From Riemerella anatipestifer (GTDB taxonomy: Bacteria; Bacteroidota; Bacteroidia; Flavobacteriales; Weeksellaceae), in the NCBI RefSeq assembly GCF_009663465.1, contig NZ_QXHU01000004.1:16462-80461 (forward strand): a DNA stretch of 64,000 nucleotides, written 5' to 3'. The position numbers were made by a program, and so were the translations under genes. The notes under the pieces were generated by a model that did no database searches, was not told the DNA's origin, and saw only the letters and a program-made list of their open reading frames with translations. Below are positions 10,201 through 18,626 of the stretch, piece after piece. Position 1 is the first letter of the stretch. Each line of letters opens with the position of its first letter.

Positions 10201-10380
10201 GCAATAGGTAATAGAACGATAGGAACTGCAGCGGCAGGAGGTATGTTTATTGGGACAATATTTGGCGTAGTACTTATCCCTGGCTTATATCTTATTTTTG
10301 GTAAAATAGCAAGAAAAAATGAGTTGGCAGAATATGAAGACCTTAATCCATTAACTGAAGAAATTGAAGATGAAAACTAA
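7213..10380 (+). CDS. RND efflux pump permease (AcrB/HAE1 family)
   Basis: This 1055-residue inner-membrane transporter uses the proton gradient to expel hydrophobic compounds. It starts FKTFIKRPVLSIVISLIIV, as in the family. The proton-relay residues are visible: adjacent Asp409-Asp410 in GVVVDDAIVVIEA (TM4) and Lys941 in GLLGKNAVLIVEYA (TM10). Twelve transmembrane segments and two large periplasmic loops are implied by the hydrophobic pattern. The last codons overlap the start of the outer-membrane factor gene, so translation is probably coupled. Confidence 0.96.
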   Translation: MFKTFIKRPVLSIVISLIIVFLGVLSLLSLPITQFPSISPPKVNITAEYPGANNELLVKSVVIPLEQALNGVQGMKYITSDAGNDGVASIQVVFNLGTDPNLAAVNVQNRVSSAINKLPPLVVREGVKITREEPNMLMYVNLYSDDPKADQKFLFNYADINILPELRRVNGVGFADILGTREYAMRIWLKPDRLTAYNISTDEVMEALSSQSLEASPGRTGESSGKRSQSFEYVLKYPGRFDNEKDYGNIIVKANSNGEFVRLKDVADVEFGSSMYDIYSTLNGKPSAAITIKQSYGSNASEVIKNVKTLLEELNKTSFPKGMHYEISYDVSRFLDASMEKVVHTLFEAFVLVGIVVFIFLGDWRSTLIPALAVPVSLIGAFAVMSSFGITVNMITLFALVMAIGVVVDDAIVVIEAVHAKMEEKHLSPLEATQEAMGEISGAIIAITLVMAAVFIPVAFMSGPVGVFYRQFSITMASSIILSGIVALTLTPALCALILKNNHGKERKKTPINRFIDGFNRVFAKGTKRYETLLYKTVSKKWITLGGLSVFCFLVYFLNNGLPSGFIPNEDQGMIYAIVQTPPGSTIERTNQQALKIQKIAEGIEGVKSVSSLAGYEILSEGTGANSGTCLINLKNWDERDKSATEIIEELEEKCKDIGGSNIEFFQPPSIPGYGAAGGFELRLLDKTGSNDYAKMEEVSRNFVKELSKRPELASVFTFYSASFPQYMLKVDNDIAEQKGVSIGSAMNNLSTLIGSNYETGFIRFGKPYKVIVQAAPQYRALPQDIMNLYVKNDKEEMVPYSDFMHMEKVYGMSEITRHNMYNSAQISGYPSEGYSSGQAIEAIKETADKTLPRGYGIDWAGISKDEVGRGNEAVYIFLICLGFVYLILSAQYESFILPLPVILCLPAGIFGAFLFLKLFGLENNIYAQVALVMLIGLLGKNAVLIVEYAVQRKNEGATILKAAIEGAVTRFRPILMTSFAFIAGLIPLALATGPGAIGNRTIGTAAAGGMFIGTIFGVVLIPGLYLIFGKIARKNELAEYEDLNPLTEEIEDEN

Positions 10381-11806
10381 ACTAAAATATATATCATTGG
10401 TAGTGGGTAGCTTAGTGCTAGTTAATTGTAAAGCACCAGCACCATTACAAGTAAAAGATAATGTAAAAGAGGCTCTACCAGAAAGCTATACAAAAGATGA
10501 AGTTTTTAATAAAAGCACAGGAACTCCACCTTGGAGAGAATTTTTTACGGATCCTCATTTAGTTTCTTTAATAGAAATGGCTCTTAATAACAATCAAGAG
10601 TTACTAATTACATTACAAGAGATAGAAAAAGCCAAAAGTAGTGTAATGTATAGAAACGGAAGATTGTTTCCCTCAGTTTCTGTGGAGGTAGCTGCTGGCG
10701 TTAAAAAAGTAGGGCGTTACACTAGTGAAGGTGCAGGAGATGCAGCGACTCAGATGGAAGAAGGAAAGCCGATTCCAGATCCGTTGGGTAATTTTGGAGT
10801 AGGTTTACAAGCCGATTGGGAGGTGGATATTTGGAATAAGCTCAGAACAGAAAAAAAATCTGCAATAGCTCACTATCTAGCCACAGTAGAAGGTAAGAAT
10901 TTTGTGCTTTCAAGTTTAATAGCAGAAGTGGCACAAAGCTATTATGAACTTTTAGCTTTGGATAGCCAATACTCTTATCTTAAAAAATATATTGAACTTC
11001 AAAGAAAAGCCTTGGAGGTTTCTAAAATTCAAAAACAGGCGGCTGCAACTACGGAGTTATCAGTTAAAAAATTTGAAGCTGAATTAGCAAAATCATCAGC
11101 GAATTTATACACAGTTCAGCAAAGTATTTTAGAGAAAGAGAATGACATCAATTTGTTACTAGGAAGATTTTACCAGCCTATTCCTCGTTCAAGTGCAGAA
11201 TTTTTGGATCTCGTACCACAGTCTATTAAAACAGGTATTCCTTCGGAGTTACTAGCTAATAGACCAGATGTTAAACAAGCAGAGCTAGAGTTAGAGGCTG
11301 CTAAGTTAGATGTAGAAGCTGCTAGAAAAGAGTTTTATCCTTCTTTAAATATTACTTTTGGAGCTGGTTTAGAGGCTTTTAAACCAAGTTACTTCACTCA
11401 TTTTCCAGAGTCTTTAGCTTATAATATAGTGGGAGATTTGGTAGGACCGTTAATTAACAAATCAGCGATAAAAGCAAAATTTAATACGGCGAATGCGTCT
11501 CAACTACAGGCTTTGTATGAGTATAATAAAACGCTTATTAAAGCTTATATGGAAGTCTCTAATAATTTGAATAAAATTAAAAATTACCAACAGTATTTTG
11601 ATTTAAAACACACTCAAAGCAAAGATTTAGACGAGGCGATAGGAATTTCAAACCTTCTGTTTACTAATGCTAGGGCAGATTATATGGAGGTTTTGATGAC
11701 GCAAAGAGATGCCTTAGATGCCAAAATGGAACTCATAGAAGCTAAAAATACACAACTGAATGCAACGGTATACCTCTACAAAAGTTTGGGAGGTGGATGG
11801 AAATAA
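10370..11806 (+). CDS. outer membrane efflux factor (TolC/OprM family lipoprotein)
   Basis: This is the outer-membrane channel of the pump, 479 residues. The lipoprotein signal ends LVLVNC (Cys20). Two repeated helical halves typical of outer membrane efflux proteins follow, including SLIAEVAQSYYELLALDSQ and the LLANRPDVKQAELELEAAK segment that is very common in NodT/OprM proteins. The ATG at 10370 overlaps the pump stop by 11 bases; an upstream in-frame TTG at 10364 is also possible. The three genes form a complete, undamaged efflux system. Confidence 0.94.
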   Translation: MKTKLKYISLVVGSLVLVNCKAPAPLQVKDNVKEALPESYTKDEVFNKSTGTPPWREFFTDPHLVSLIEMALNNNQELLITLQEIEKAKSSVMYRNGRLFPSVSVEVAAGVKKVGRYTSEGAGDAATQMEEGKPIPDPLGNFGVGLQADWEVDIWNKLRTEKKSAIAHYLATVEGKNFVLSSLIAEVAQSYYELLALDSQYSYLKKYIELQRKALEVSKIQKQAAATTELSVKKFEAELAKSSANLYTVQQSILEKENDINLLLGRFYQPIPRSSAEFLDLVPQSIKTGIPSELLANRPDVKQAELELEAAKLDVEAARKEFYPSLNITFGAGLEAFKPSYFTHFPESLAYNIVGDLVGPLINKSAIKAKFNTANASQLQALYEYNKTLIKAYMEVSNNLNKIKNYQQYFDLKHTQSKDLDEAIGISNLLFTNARADYMEVLMTQRDALDAKMELIEAKNTQLNATVYLYKSLGGGWK

Positions 11807-11822
11807 GGCTTAATATTTTTAT

Positions 11823-11830
11823 TATCTTTG
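11823..11830 (+). promoter_or_regulatory. candidate -7 element of glmM
   Basis: TATCTTTG fits TAnnTTTG and lies 19 bases before the glmM ATG. No TTG is seen at proper spacing upstream. It may give glmM transcription independent of the efflux operon that ends 16 bases earlier. Confidence 0.4.
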
Positions 11831-11849
11831 CAGGTATAAAATTTAGGCT

Positions 11850-13232
11850 ATGGCACTTATAAAATCTATATCAGGAATTAGAGGTACAATTGGCGGAAAA
11901 GTAGATGAAAACTTAACGCCGCTAGATGTCGTAAAGTTCACTTCCGCTTTCGGAACTTGGCTTCAGAATACCAAACAGAAGAAAGACTTAACCTTAGTCT
12001 TAGGTCGAGATGCTAGGATTTCTGGAGGTATGGTATCCTCTTTGGTTACAGCCACTTTGCAAGGGTTGGGGATTCATGTTGTAGATTTAGGACTTTCTAC
12101 TACGCCTACAGTGGAGGTTATGGTGCCAGAGTTGAATGCAGATGGAGGTATTATTCTTACCGCTTCCCATAATCCAAAACAATGGAATGCCCTTAAATTA
12201 CTTAACGAAAAGGGAGAGTTCATTAGTGGTAAAGATGGAGCAGAGGTACTTTCGATAGCAGAAAGAGAAGATTTCAATTATGCTGATGTGGATAGTTTAG
12301 GAAGCTATGAAACTCGTGATGACGCATTTGATATTCACATCAAAAAAATATTAGCACTACCAATGGTAGATGCACAAGCAGTTAAAGCTAAGAAGTTTAA
12401 AGTAGTTTTAGATGCCGTTAATTCTACAGGAGGAATAGCTATTCCGCTTCTTTTAGAGGAGTTGGGTTGCGAAGTTGTAAAACTCTACTGCGAACCTAAT
12501 GGGCATTTTCCTCATAATCCCGAGCCGTTGAAAGAACATCTTACCGATATATGCGAATTGGTTAAAAAGGAAGGAGCCGATTTAGGAATTGTAGTTGACC
12601 CAGATGTAGATAGATTGGCTCTTATAGACGAGAAAGGAGAAATGTTTGGTGAAGAATACACGCTAGTGGCCGTGGCAGACTATCTTTTGAGACATAAAAA
12701 AGGAGCAGCTATTTCTAACCTTTCTTCTGGTCGTGCATTGAGAGATGTGGCTCAAAGTTTAGGGTCTTCTTATTTTGCGAGTGCTGTAGGAGAGGTTAAT
12801 GTAGTGACTCTGATGAAAGAGAAAAATGCAGTAATAGGTGGAGAAGGTAACGGCGGAATAATCTATCCAGATTTACATTATGGTAGAGATTCTTTGGTAG
12901 GAGTAGCTTTATTTTTAACTCACTTAGCTAAAGAGAACAAAACAGTGTCTGAGCTTAGACAAACCTATCCTGCCTATTTTATGGGTAAAAAGAAGATAGA
13001 ACTTACACCAGATATCAATGTAGATGCTCTTTTGGAACAAATGACGGAGCGTTATAAAAATGAAGAAATATCCACTGTAGATGGTGTTAAAATAGATTTT
13101 CCTAATAATTGGGTACACCTAAGAAAATCTAATACAGAGCCTATCATTAGAATCTATACAGAAGCTCAATCTCAACAAGAAGCAGATGAATTAGCTGATA
13201 GAATTATAGAGGAAATTAAAGGTTTGATATAA
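11850..13232 (+). CDS. glmM: phosphoglucosamine mutase
   Basis: GlmM interconverts glucosamine-6-phosphate and glucosamine-1-phosphate for UDP-GlcNAc and peptidoglycan synthesis. The 460-residue protein has the phosphoserine loop TASHNP (Ser106), the metal-binding DPDVDR (250-255), the sugar-binding GEGNGG segment and the C-terminal phosphate-binding RKSNTEPIIRIYTEA. The family also contains phosphomannomutases, and sequence alone leaves some doubt about substrate, but the opening ISGIRGTIGG and the length fit the Bacteroidota GlmM group. Confidence 0.88.
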   Translation: MALIKSISGIRGTIGGKVDENLTPLDVVKFTSAFGTWLQNTKQKKDLTLVLGRDARISGGMVSSLVTATLQGLGIHVVDLGLSTTPTVEVMVPELNADGGIILTASHNPKQWNALKLLNEKGEFISGKDGAEVLSIAEREDFNYADVDSLGSYETRDDAFDIHIKKILALPMVDAQAVKAKKFKVVLDAVNSTGGIAIPLLLEELGCEVVKLYCEPNGHFPHNPEPLKEHLTDICELVKKEGADLGIVVDPDVDRLALIDEKGEMFGEEYTLVAVADYLLRHKKGAAISNLSSGRALRDVAQSLGSSYFASAVGEVNVVTLMKEKNAVIGGEGNGGIIYPDLHYGRDSLVGVALFLTHLAKENKTVSELRQTYPAYFMGKKKIELTPDINVDALLEQMTERYKNEEISTVDGVKIDFPNNWVHLRKSNTEPIIRIYTEAQSQQEADELADRIIEEIKGLI

Positions 13233-13310
13233 AGAAGATTAAATAAAGTTAAATCATCTATTGGTTTAGCATTCTTTTTGATAAAGAAAACAATAAAGTT
13301 TTAAATTAAT

Positions 13311-14690
13311 TTGGAAGAGTTTTTTGAAAATGAACTGGCAAAGCAGTTCGAAGAAATGATAGAAAATAACGAGGAACGCTACTTCGATACGGATGATTTG
13401 GAGGAAATCATCATCCACTATTTGGAGTTGGGTGATACCACCTATGCTGAACTTGCCGTTAATTTTGCATTAAAACTTCATCCTAATTCCTTAGATATTA
13501 AGACTAAAAAACTAGAAGTTCTTTTAGAATTACAGCAGTATAGAGAAGCTAAAGAGCTTATTAACGAGCTAAAGGAGGCTTCTTTAGAAAATACAGATTT
13601 CTTAGTTTGTTGTGCTAAATATTATTCTAATCTAGGCAATCCTAGAAGGGCGATAGATTACTGTCTTAAGGCTTTAACACTGAATGAAGAGGAGAATTTT
13701 CTGCATAATTTCATCGCTGATGAATATGTGAATTTAGAGGATCCTTCTAATGCCTTAATACATTATAAAAAAGCCCTTAATCATGACCCTTATGACGACT
13801 ATGCTCTAGAAAATGTAATGATTTGTTTTTATAAGTTAAATAAAAATGATGATGCTATAAAATTCCTTAATCATTACATAGAAGAATTTCCTTTTTCGGA
13901 GACGGCTTGGTTTGAGTATGGTCAGTTTTATTTCAATAGAAAAAACTACGAAGAAGCCATACGAGGATTTGATTATCTTTTAGCCATTAACTCTAATTCT
14001 GTTGGGGTTTATGCCAACAAGGCAGCCTGTTATGAGGCGATGCAAGAGTGGGATAAAGCTGTAGAGGTATATGAAGAAATGCTAGAATTAGAATATACTA
14101 AGGCGTATACTTACTACAAAATAGGTTTGTGTCATAAGGAAAACAAAAAGCCTTTGCAAGCTCTAAAATCCTTTCAGAAATCTTTAGTAGAAGACCCTCA
14201 GTTTTACCTTTCTATGATGGAACAATCTTTCTTATATGAAGAAATGGGGCAGATGAAAGAGGCGCTTCATTTCGCTAAAGAGGCGACCGCTCTTAATGAA
14301 ACCAATGTAGATTATCAGAAAAGGTTGGCGTTTTTGTATATAGATTCGGAGTTGTTTGAAGAAAGTTTACCTTGTTTAGAAAAAATGGTAGAGGCAGAAT
14401 CTGATAGATTTTATAATTGGTATGCTTATACCGAAGTACTGATGTTGGTAGGACAGTATAATAAAGCCTTAGAAACCTTACAAAAAGCTATTTCTTTACA
14501 CAAAGATAGAGCCGAGTTTTACTATCAAATGAGTAATGTGCTATTTAATCTTGGTAGAGAGGAGGAGGCTAGAGATTATTTAGCTACGGCATTGGTAATG
14601 GAGCCAAGCCTAGCACAAGATATGTTACAAAAATACCCATTTATTCGAGATGAGGTAAAAAGGGTAAAAGCCAATAAGAAAGAAAGCTAG
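13311..14690 (+). CDS. tetratricopeptide repeat protein
   Basis: This 459-residue protein is almost entirely TPR-type helical repeats from about residue 35 onward, with repeat cores such as PSNALIHYKKALNHDPYD and YNKALETLQKAISLHKDRA. There is no signal peptide, so a cytoplasmic protein-protein scaffold is likely. The start is TTG at 13311: a stop lies just upstream in frame, and the first ATG would remove 15 acidic residues (EEFFENELAKQFEE) that read like genuine coding sequence. It converges with the next gene and its stop overlaps it by 4 bases. Confidence 0.88.
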   Translation: MEEFFENELAKQFEEMIENNEERYFDTDDLEEIIIHYLELGDTTYAELAVNFALKLHPNSLDIKTKKLEVLLELQQYREAKELINELKEASLENTDFLVCCAKYYSNLGNPRRAIDYCLKALTLNEEENFLHNFIADEYVNLEDPSNALIHYKKALNHDPYDDYALENVMICFYKLNKNDDAIKFLNHYIEEFPFSETAWFEYGQFYFNRKNYEEAIRGFDYLLAINSNSVGVYANKAACYEAMQEWDKAVEVYEEMLELEYTKAYTYYKIGLCHKENKKPLQALKSFQKSLVEDPQFYLSMMEQSFLYEEMGQMKEALHFAKEATALNETNVDYQKRLAFLYIDSELFEESLPCLEKMVEAESDRFYNWYAYTEVLMLVGQYNKALETLQKAISLHKDRAEFYYQMSNVLFNLGREEEARDYLATALVMEPSLAQDMLQKYPFIRDEVKRVKANKKES

Positions 14691-14707
14691 AGGCTCTTTC
14701 TTATTGG
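14671..14707. terminator. bidirectional terminator inside two converging genes
   Basis: CCAATAAGAAAGA (14671-14683) pairs perfectly with its complement at 14695-14707 around an 11-base loop. The left arm is in the last codons of the TPR gene and the right arm in the last codons of the DUF3820 gene. A T run follows on the plus strand. Confidence 0.75.
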
Positions 14708-14905
14708 TTTTAGTAGTTCTTCTAATCCATTGATTTTAATTTCATAAACGGTGGCTAGTTGCATACCTAGTTTATTCTTAGGGAAACCACCATTTCTCAT
14801 AAACCACTCTAAATAGGCTACGGGAAGGTCTGCCAAGATGTAGTTTTTATATTTACCAAAAGGCATTTTAGTAAGGCAGATTTCTTTTAGAATTTCAGGA
14901 TTCAT
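14687..14905 (-). CDS. DUF3820 family protein
   Basis: A 72-residue cytoplasmic protein. The pattern MPFGKYKNYILADLPVAYL followed by EWFMRNGGF matches the DUF3820 family, a small domain seen alone or attached to exonuclease-type proteins; its role is not established. Its start overlaps the end of the AI-2E family gene by 11 bases, so the two are translated from one message, and its stop overlaps the converging TPR gene. Confidence 0.85.
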   Translation of the reverse strand: MNPEILKEICLTKMPFGKYKNYILADLPVAYLEWFMRNGGFPKNKLGMQLATVYEIKINGLEELLKPIRKSL

Positions 14906-16016
14906 TGGTGGTAGTTTCAGTGTTTTTATTTTCTGTGGGAGATATACCTGCTAGAGCTTCTTCATCGGAAGCAATAACTACATTATCTTCATCAGAAAAT
15001 TCGTCTCTATATATTTGTATTAGAAGTAAAGTTACAGAGACTAAAATTGGTCCAAATACCAATCCCATAAACCCAAAAAGATTCATTCCTAAGATGATGC
15101 CAAACACCGTATTAAGGGGGTGTATATCTTCTAATTTTTTGAGTAATGTAAATCTTAGTACATTATCTATAAGTCCCACTACAACAAGACAATAGATCGC
15201 CAATCCTACACCCGAAACAGTGTCGCCTTCAGCAATCATAAACAGAGCTACAGGAACATAAATAAGAGCACCACCAACAATAGGTATCATAGAGGCAATG
15301 GTGGTAAGAGCAAATAAAAGTATAACGCTAGGAGCTCCAAAGATAAGATAGCCTATCAATGCTGCAAGACCTTGCCCAAAAGCCACAACAGGAATTCCTA
15401 TGGCGTTGGCAATAATCATTTTTCTTATTTTTTCGCTGATGAGGTTAATATTGGCTCTTTTAAGAGGGGCCGCATTGGTTAAAATACGCTCAAAAATTCT
15501 AGGTTTTACTAACATAAAATAGAGAAGGAAGTAGGTAGAGACAACAACGGTAACAGTATTGAGTGTACTGCTAAGAATAGTAGTAGATAATTGTCCTGCA
15601 GTTTCTTTTACCTTATCTAAGTTTTCTTTACTTAGAATATCTATTTGTACTTCAGAAAGAATATAAGAGTGTATTTTGTCTAAAAAATCATTAAACCGAC
15701 CCATATAGGCTTGGGCATTACCCAATTTTTCTATGAGCGTATCAATAAGGAAATAAAGTGGGAGAATAAGGATAACTATAGTAGCGAGCATAATGACTAA
15801 GGCAGAAGCCCAAGGTTTCCAATTCTTTTTTTCTATGAGATAAAGGTTGTATTTCCGTGAAATTACGTAAAGCGTTATAGCACCTAATAAAGAAGGTAGG
15901 AACATTGCTAACTGATAGGCTATCAATAAAAATAATGTGACGATGATGATGATGAGAGCTATTTGTTTAATTTTAGTATTGCTTATAGCTTCGCTATATT
16001 TGTTGTTATTATCCAT
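14895..16016 (-). CDS. AI-2E family transporter (PerM/UPF0118)
   Basis: A 373-residue polytopic membrane protein. The N-terminal hydrophobic hairpin (QIALIIIIVTLFLLIAY), the following transmembrane pair and the C-terminal segments containing GQGLAALIGYLIFG, ASMIPIVGGALIYVP and HPLNTVFGIILG are typical of the AI-2E transporter family. Members have been linked to autoinducer export or ion/proton antiport, so no substrate is claimed. The tail after about residue 340 is hydrophilic and acidic. It lies 22 bases downstream of another membrane protein gene on the same strand. Confidence 0.88.
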   Translation of the reverse strand: MDNNNKYSEAISNTKIKQIALIIIIVTLFLLIAYQLAMFLPSLLGAITLYVISRKYNLYLIEKKNWKPWASALVIMLATIVILILPLYFLIDTLIEKLGNAQAYMGRFNDFLDKIHSYILSEVQIDILSKENLDKVKETAGQLSTTILSSTLNTVTVVVSTYFLLYFMLVKPRIFERILTNAAPLKRANINLISEKIRKMIIANAIGIPVVAFGQGLAALIGYLIFGAPSVILLFALTTIASMIPIVGGALIYVPVALFMIAEGDTVSGVGLAIYCLVVVGLIDNVLRFTLLKKLEDIHPLNTVFGIILGMNLFGFMGLVFGPILVSVTLLLIQIYRDEFSDEDNVVIASDEEALAGISPTENKNTETTTNES

Positions 16017-16038
16017 TGTAATTTAATTATATAGTTAA

Positions 16039-16779
16039 TTATAGTTGATGTATTACTTTAATTTTAAATATTTGTTTATATAGGGTATAAATCATTGCAT
16101 TCCAAAATGGGAAGGTTAATAAACTCCCTATGCCTAATGCAAAAAATCCAGCATAGCTGAAAATGAATGCTACTAAGACTCCTACAAATATAGTAGTGAA
16201 ATTAGCTTTCAAAGCCATAAAATTAAGATGAATACTAGTAAAAATCCCCATTCTTAGAAAATACATCAGAGGAGCTGCAAATAGCGTAAGAAATACCCAA
16301 AGTATAGGTAAAGGCTGAAGCATTCCTGCGTAAGAATAAATCATAGACCAAAATAGATGATAGCCAAAAAATCTAAGGAAAAAATAGCCATTATAGCCGA
16401 TAATTAAATCCGATGTAGAAGGGATTTCTCCTAAATCAATCTTTTTATAAATTTCGTAAAAGCCTATATTCAAAGGATATAATAGTGATTTTACTATCAT
16501 TATAGAAAATACAAAATGCTGGAAAGAAGTATTCTCCATCAGCTCTGCTAGAGTTTGGGAAATTATAGTGTAATTTCCAGAAAATAACTTTCGGAAAGAT
16601 TCCATTTCAGTTTCCAAACCAAAATAGCTAAATAGTCCAACAGCAAAAGTCATCAGTAGTCCAAAATACAAAATAGAAAACAGTATTTGGAAGCCTATGG
16701 TTTTTTGCCAATAGCCGAAAGCGTCCTGTAAAATCTGGCTGATGTTATTCACTTTATTAAACTCTGGACTAGAACTCAT
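16039..16779 (-). CDS. multi-pass membrane protein, unknown
   Basis: A 246-residue protein with about five or six hydrophobic segments (for example FQILFSILYFGLLMTFAVG near the N-terminus and GVLVAFIFSYAGFFALGIG near the C-terminus). I cannot assign a family; it resembles uncharacterised integral membrane proteins of Flavobacteriia. The frame is open up to a TTG at 16797, but that falls in the promoter -7 element, so ATG 16779 is chosen. It heads a three-gene minus-strand operon with the AI-2E family and DUF3820 genes and diverges from the pabB-like gene. Confidence 0.7.
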   Translation of the reverse strand: MSSSPEFNKVNNISQILQDAFGYWQKTIGFQILFSILYFGLLMTFAVGLFSYFGLETEMESFRKLFSGNYTIISQTLAELMENTSFQHFVFSIMIVKSLLYPLNIGFYEIYKKIDLGEIPSTSDLIIGYNGYFFLRFFGYHLFWSMIYSYAGMLQPLPILWVFLTLFAAPLMYFLRMGIFTSIHLNFMALKANFTTIFVGVLVAFIFSYAGFFALGIGSLLTFPFWNAMIYTLYKQIFKIKVIHQL

Positions 16780-16789
16780 ATAATTTATT

Positions 16790-16823
16790 TTGCACAAAAA
16801 TAAGCATTCTTTATTTTTGCCAA
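16790..16823. promoter_or_regulatory. overlapping divergent promoter pair
   Basis: Plus strand: TTG 16790-16792, 19 bases, TATTTTTG 16812-16819, start ATG at 16824. Minus strand: TTG (read from CAA 16821-16823), 18 bases, TATTTTTG (from 16802 to 16795), start ATG at 16779. The -7 boxes are only 9 bases apart and each -33 box lies beyond the other promoter's -7 box, so two polymerases could not bind together. Confidence 0.7.
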
Positions 16824-17801
16824 ATGTTTTCTACAGAAAATCAGTTCGCTTTGATGGATAAACTCTCTTTGGAGAGTATTCCATTCTTTTTCATCATAGA
16901 TTTTATGATGACTAGAATAGAAGTATTTACTTTAGAAAATTTGGAACAATCAGGGCTTAATGTGGATTTTCCAAACTTTAAAATAAAATCAATTCCCAAT
17001 ATTCCCAAACCTTATCATTATGATTGGGAAGTGTTTCCAGAAACGAAAGAAGAGTATCTCAAAGGTTTTCGTATAGTGCAGGAGCATTTAAAAAAAGGAA
17101 ATTCCTATTTGACTAATTACACTAGAAAAACTGAAATAAAAACTAATCTTTCTTTAGAAGAAATTTTCTATTTCTCTAATGCTAAATACAAAATACTTTA
17201 TCCCAATCAGTTTGTATGTTTTTCTCCTGAAACTTTTGTGGAGGTAAAGAATAATAAAATAGTCACTCACCCAATGAAAGGAACGATAGATGCTTCCTTA
17301 GAAAACGCTGCAGAGATTTTAAAAAATGATGTTAAAGAAAAGGCGGAGCATTACACGGTGGTAGATTTACTTAGAAATGACCTAAGTCAAGTAGCGGATA
17401 ATGTTCAGGTTAAAGAATTTCAGCGGATAGATTTTATTAAAACTCAACAGCGAGATTTATATGCAATGAGCTCCGAGATAGAAGGTGTGCTAAAACCTCA
17501 ATTTAGAAATAAAATAGGTAGTTTAATGCAGAAATTACTTCCTGCAGGTTCTATACTAGGGGCTCCAAAGCCCAAAACAAAAGCAATTATATTAGAGGCA
17601 GAAGGCTACAACAGAGGTTTCTATACTGGTGTTTGCGGTTGGTTTGATGGGACGGATTTGGACTCTTGTGTGATGATAAGATTTATAGAAGCGGAAGGAG
17701 AAACTTTATTTTTTAAAAGTGGCGGAGGTATTACTCACTTAAGCAATCCTGACGACGAATATCAAGAGATGAAAAACAAAATTTATGTGCCAATTTATTG
17801 A
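16824..17801 (+). CDS. aminodeoxychorismate synthase component I-like (PabB)
   Basis: A 325-residue chorismate-binding enzyme of the PabB/anthranilate synthase fold. Signature stretches are THPMKGTIDAS, YTVVDLLRNDLSQVA, PAGSILGAPKPKT, GFYTGVCGWFDG and FKSGGGIT. It lacks the long N-terminal domain of full PabB proteins, as in many Bacteroidota. PabB makes 4-amino-4-deoxychorismate from chorismate and ammonia for folate. The next gene encodes the lyase for the following step and overlaps it by 17 bases, which supports PabB over anthranilate or isochorismate synthase. Confidence 0.85.
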   Translation: MFSTENQFALMDKLSLESIPFFFIIDFMMTRIEVFTLENLEQSGLNVDFPNFKIKSIPNIPKPYHYDWEVFPETKEEYLKGFRIVQEHLKKGNSYLTNYTRKTEIKTNLSLEEIFYFSNAKYKILYPNQFVCFSPETFVEVKNNKIVTHPMKGTIDASLENAAEILKNDVKEKAEHYTVVDLLRNDLSQVADNVQVKEFQRIDFIKTQQRDLYAMSSEIEGVLKPQFRNKIGSLMQKLLPAGSILGAPKPKTKAIILEAEGYNRGFYTGVCGWFDGTDLDSCVMIRFIEAEGETLFFKSGGGITHLSNPDDEYQEMKNKIYVPIY

Positions 17802-18378
17802 AAGCATTTGTTGGGAACACGGTAAGTTCTACCTAGTTGATTTACACCAAGAAAGAGTGGATAGTTCTTTTCAGAGGTTTAACAGAAGCTCGGTTATTGA
17901 TTTGAGAGAAATTCTTAGAAGTGTAGAGATTAGAACTCCACAGAAACATAAAATAAGAGTGGTCTATGATTTAGAAGGATATTATGAGGTAGAAGCTCTT
18001 CCATATCAACCGCCTAAACTTAGCTCTTTTGATATAGTAGAAGCTCCCGAAATAGATTATAGTCTTAAATATAAAGATAGGAGTAGTTTAAATCAATTAA
18101 AGGAAAACTCTAATGCTTCGGAGGTGATTATTACTCAAAATGGACATATTACAGATACTACTTTTTCCAATCTTATTTTTCTTAAAAATGGGGAATGGTT
18201 TACTCCAAAATCTTACTTGTTGAATGGTATTCAGAGACAGAATTTGCTTCAAAAAAAACAGATTAAAGAGGTAGAAATAATTTTAGATAATCTATTAGAA
18301 TATTCTTATTTTAAAATAATTAACGCTATGAATTGTTTTGAAAAAGCTCCGATGTTTTCAATAGATTTAATAAAATAA
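17785..18378 (+). CDS. aminodeoxychorismate lyase-like, class IV aminotransferase fold (PabC)
   Basis: A 197-residue fold-type IV PLP protein, shorter than usual for the class (about 270). Recognisable parts are KYKDRSSLNQLKEN, holding a likely cofactor Lys, and the GHITDTTFSNLIFLKNG segment that matches the conserved TE-x-S-x-SN region. Placement directly after and overlapping the PabB-like gene points to the step that releases pyruvate from 4-amino-4-deoxychorismate to give p-aminobenzoate. The identity of the PLP Lys was not confirmed by alignment. Confidence 0.78.
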   Translation: MCQFIESICWEHGKFYLVDLHQERVDSSFQRFNRSSVIDLREILRSVEIRTPQKHKIRVVYDLEGYYEVEALPYQPPKLSSFDIVEAPEIDYSLKYKDRSSLNQLKENSNASEVIITQNGHITDTTFSNLIFLKNGEWFTPKSYLLNGIQRQNLLQKKQIKEVEIILDNLLEYSYFKIINAMNCFEKAPMFSIDLIK

Positions 18379-18415
18379 AGCCTTGAAATCTCTAAAACAG
18401 AAATTTCAAGGCTTT
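18377..18415. terminator. bidirectional terminator
   Basis: AAAGCCTTGAAAT (18377-18389) pairs perfectly with its complement at 18403-18415, between the PabC-like gene and the converging DUF6132 gene. Confidence 0.75.
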
Positions 18416-18435
18416 GGGGTTGGTTTAATATGGAT

Positions 18436-18624
18436 TTATTTTTTGAATAGAGATAGAAACAAAGCTCCCATTATTCCTCCATAGAGTGTACTGTTGATAG
18501 GCTTAGAGGTAATAGCACAAGTTCCAGTGCTACAGCCTACAAACTTCCAATATAGATAACCACTTACGGCACCTATTATAGCTCCTACAATACTTAGCTT
18601 ATGTTTTTTAATAAAATCTATCAT
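18436..18624 (-). CDS. DUF6132 family small membrane protein
   Basis: A 62-residue protein with two short hydrophobic segments (LSIVGAIIGAVSGYLYW and LYGGIMGALFLSLF) flanking a Cys-containing loop, CSTGTCAITSKPINS. This matches the DUF6132 small-protein family of Bacteroidota. The two Cys of the loop could bind a metal or form a disulphide; function is unknown. It is 2 bases downstream of the heavy-metal-associated gene on the same strand, so a joint role in metal or redox handling is a reasonable guess. Confidence 0.8.
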   Translation of the reverse strand: MIDFIKKHKLSIVGAIIGAVSGYLYWKFVGCSTGTCAITSKPINSTLYGGIMGALFLSLFKK

Positions 18625-18626
18625 TT

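Noticed and set aside
14905..15195. 96-codon plus-strand frame
   Set aside because: Antisense to the AI-2E family gene, which has clear family motifs; the antisense peptide is Ser/Thr-rich and unlike any family.
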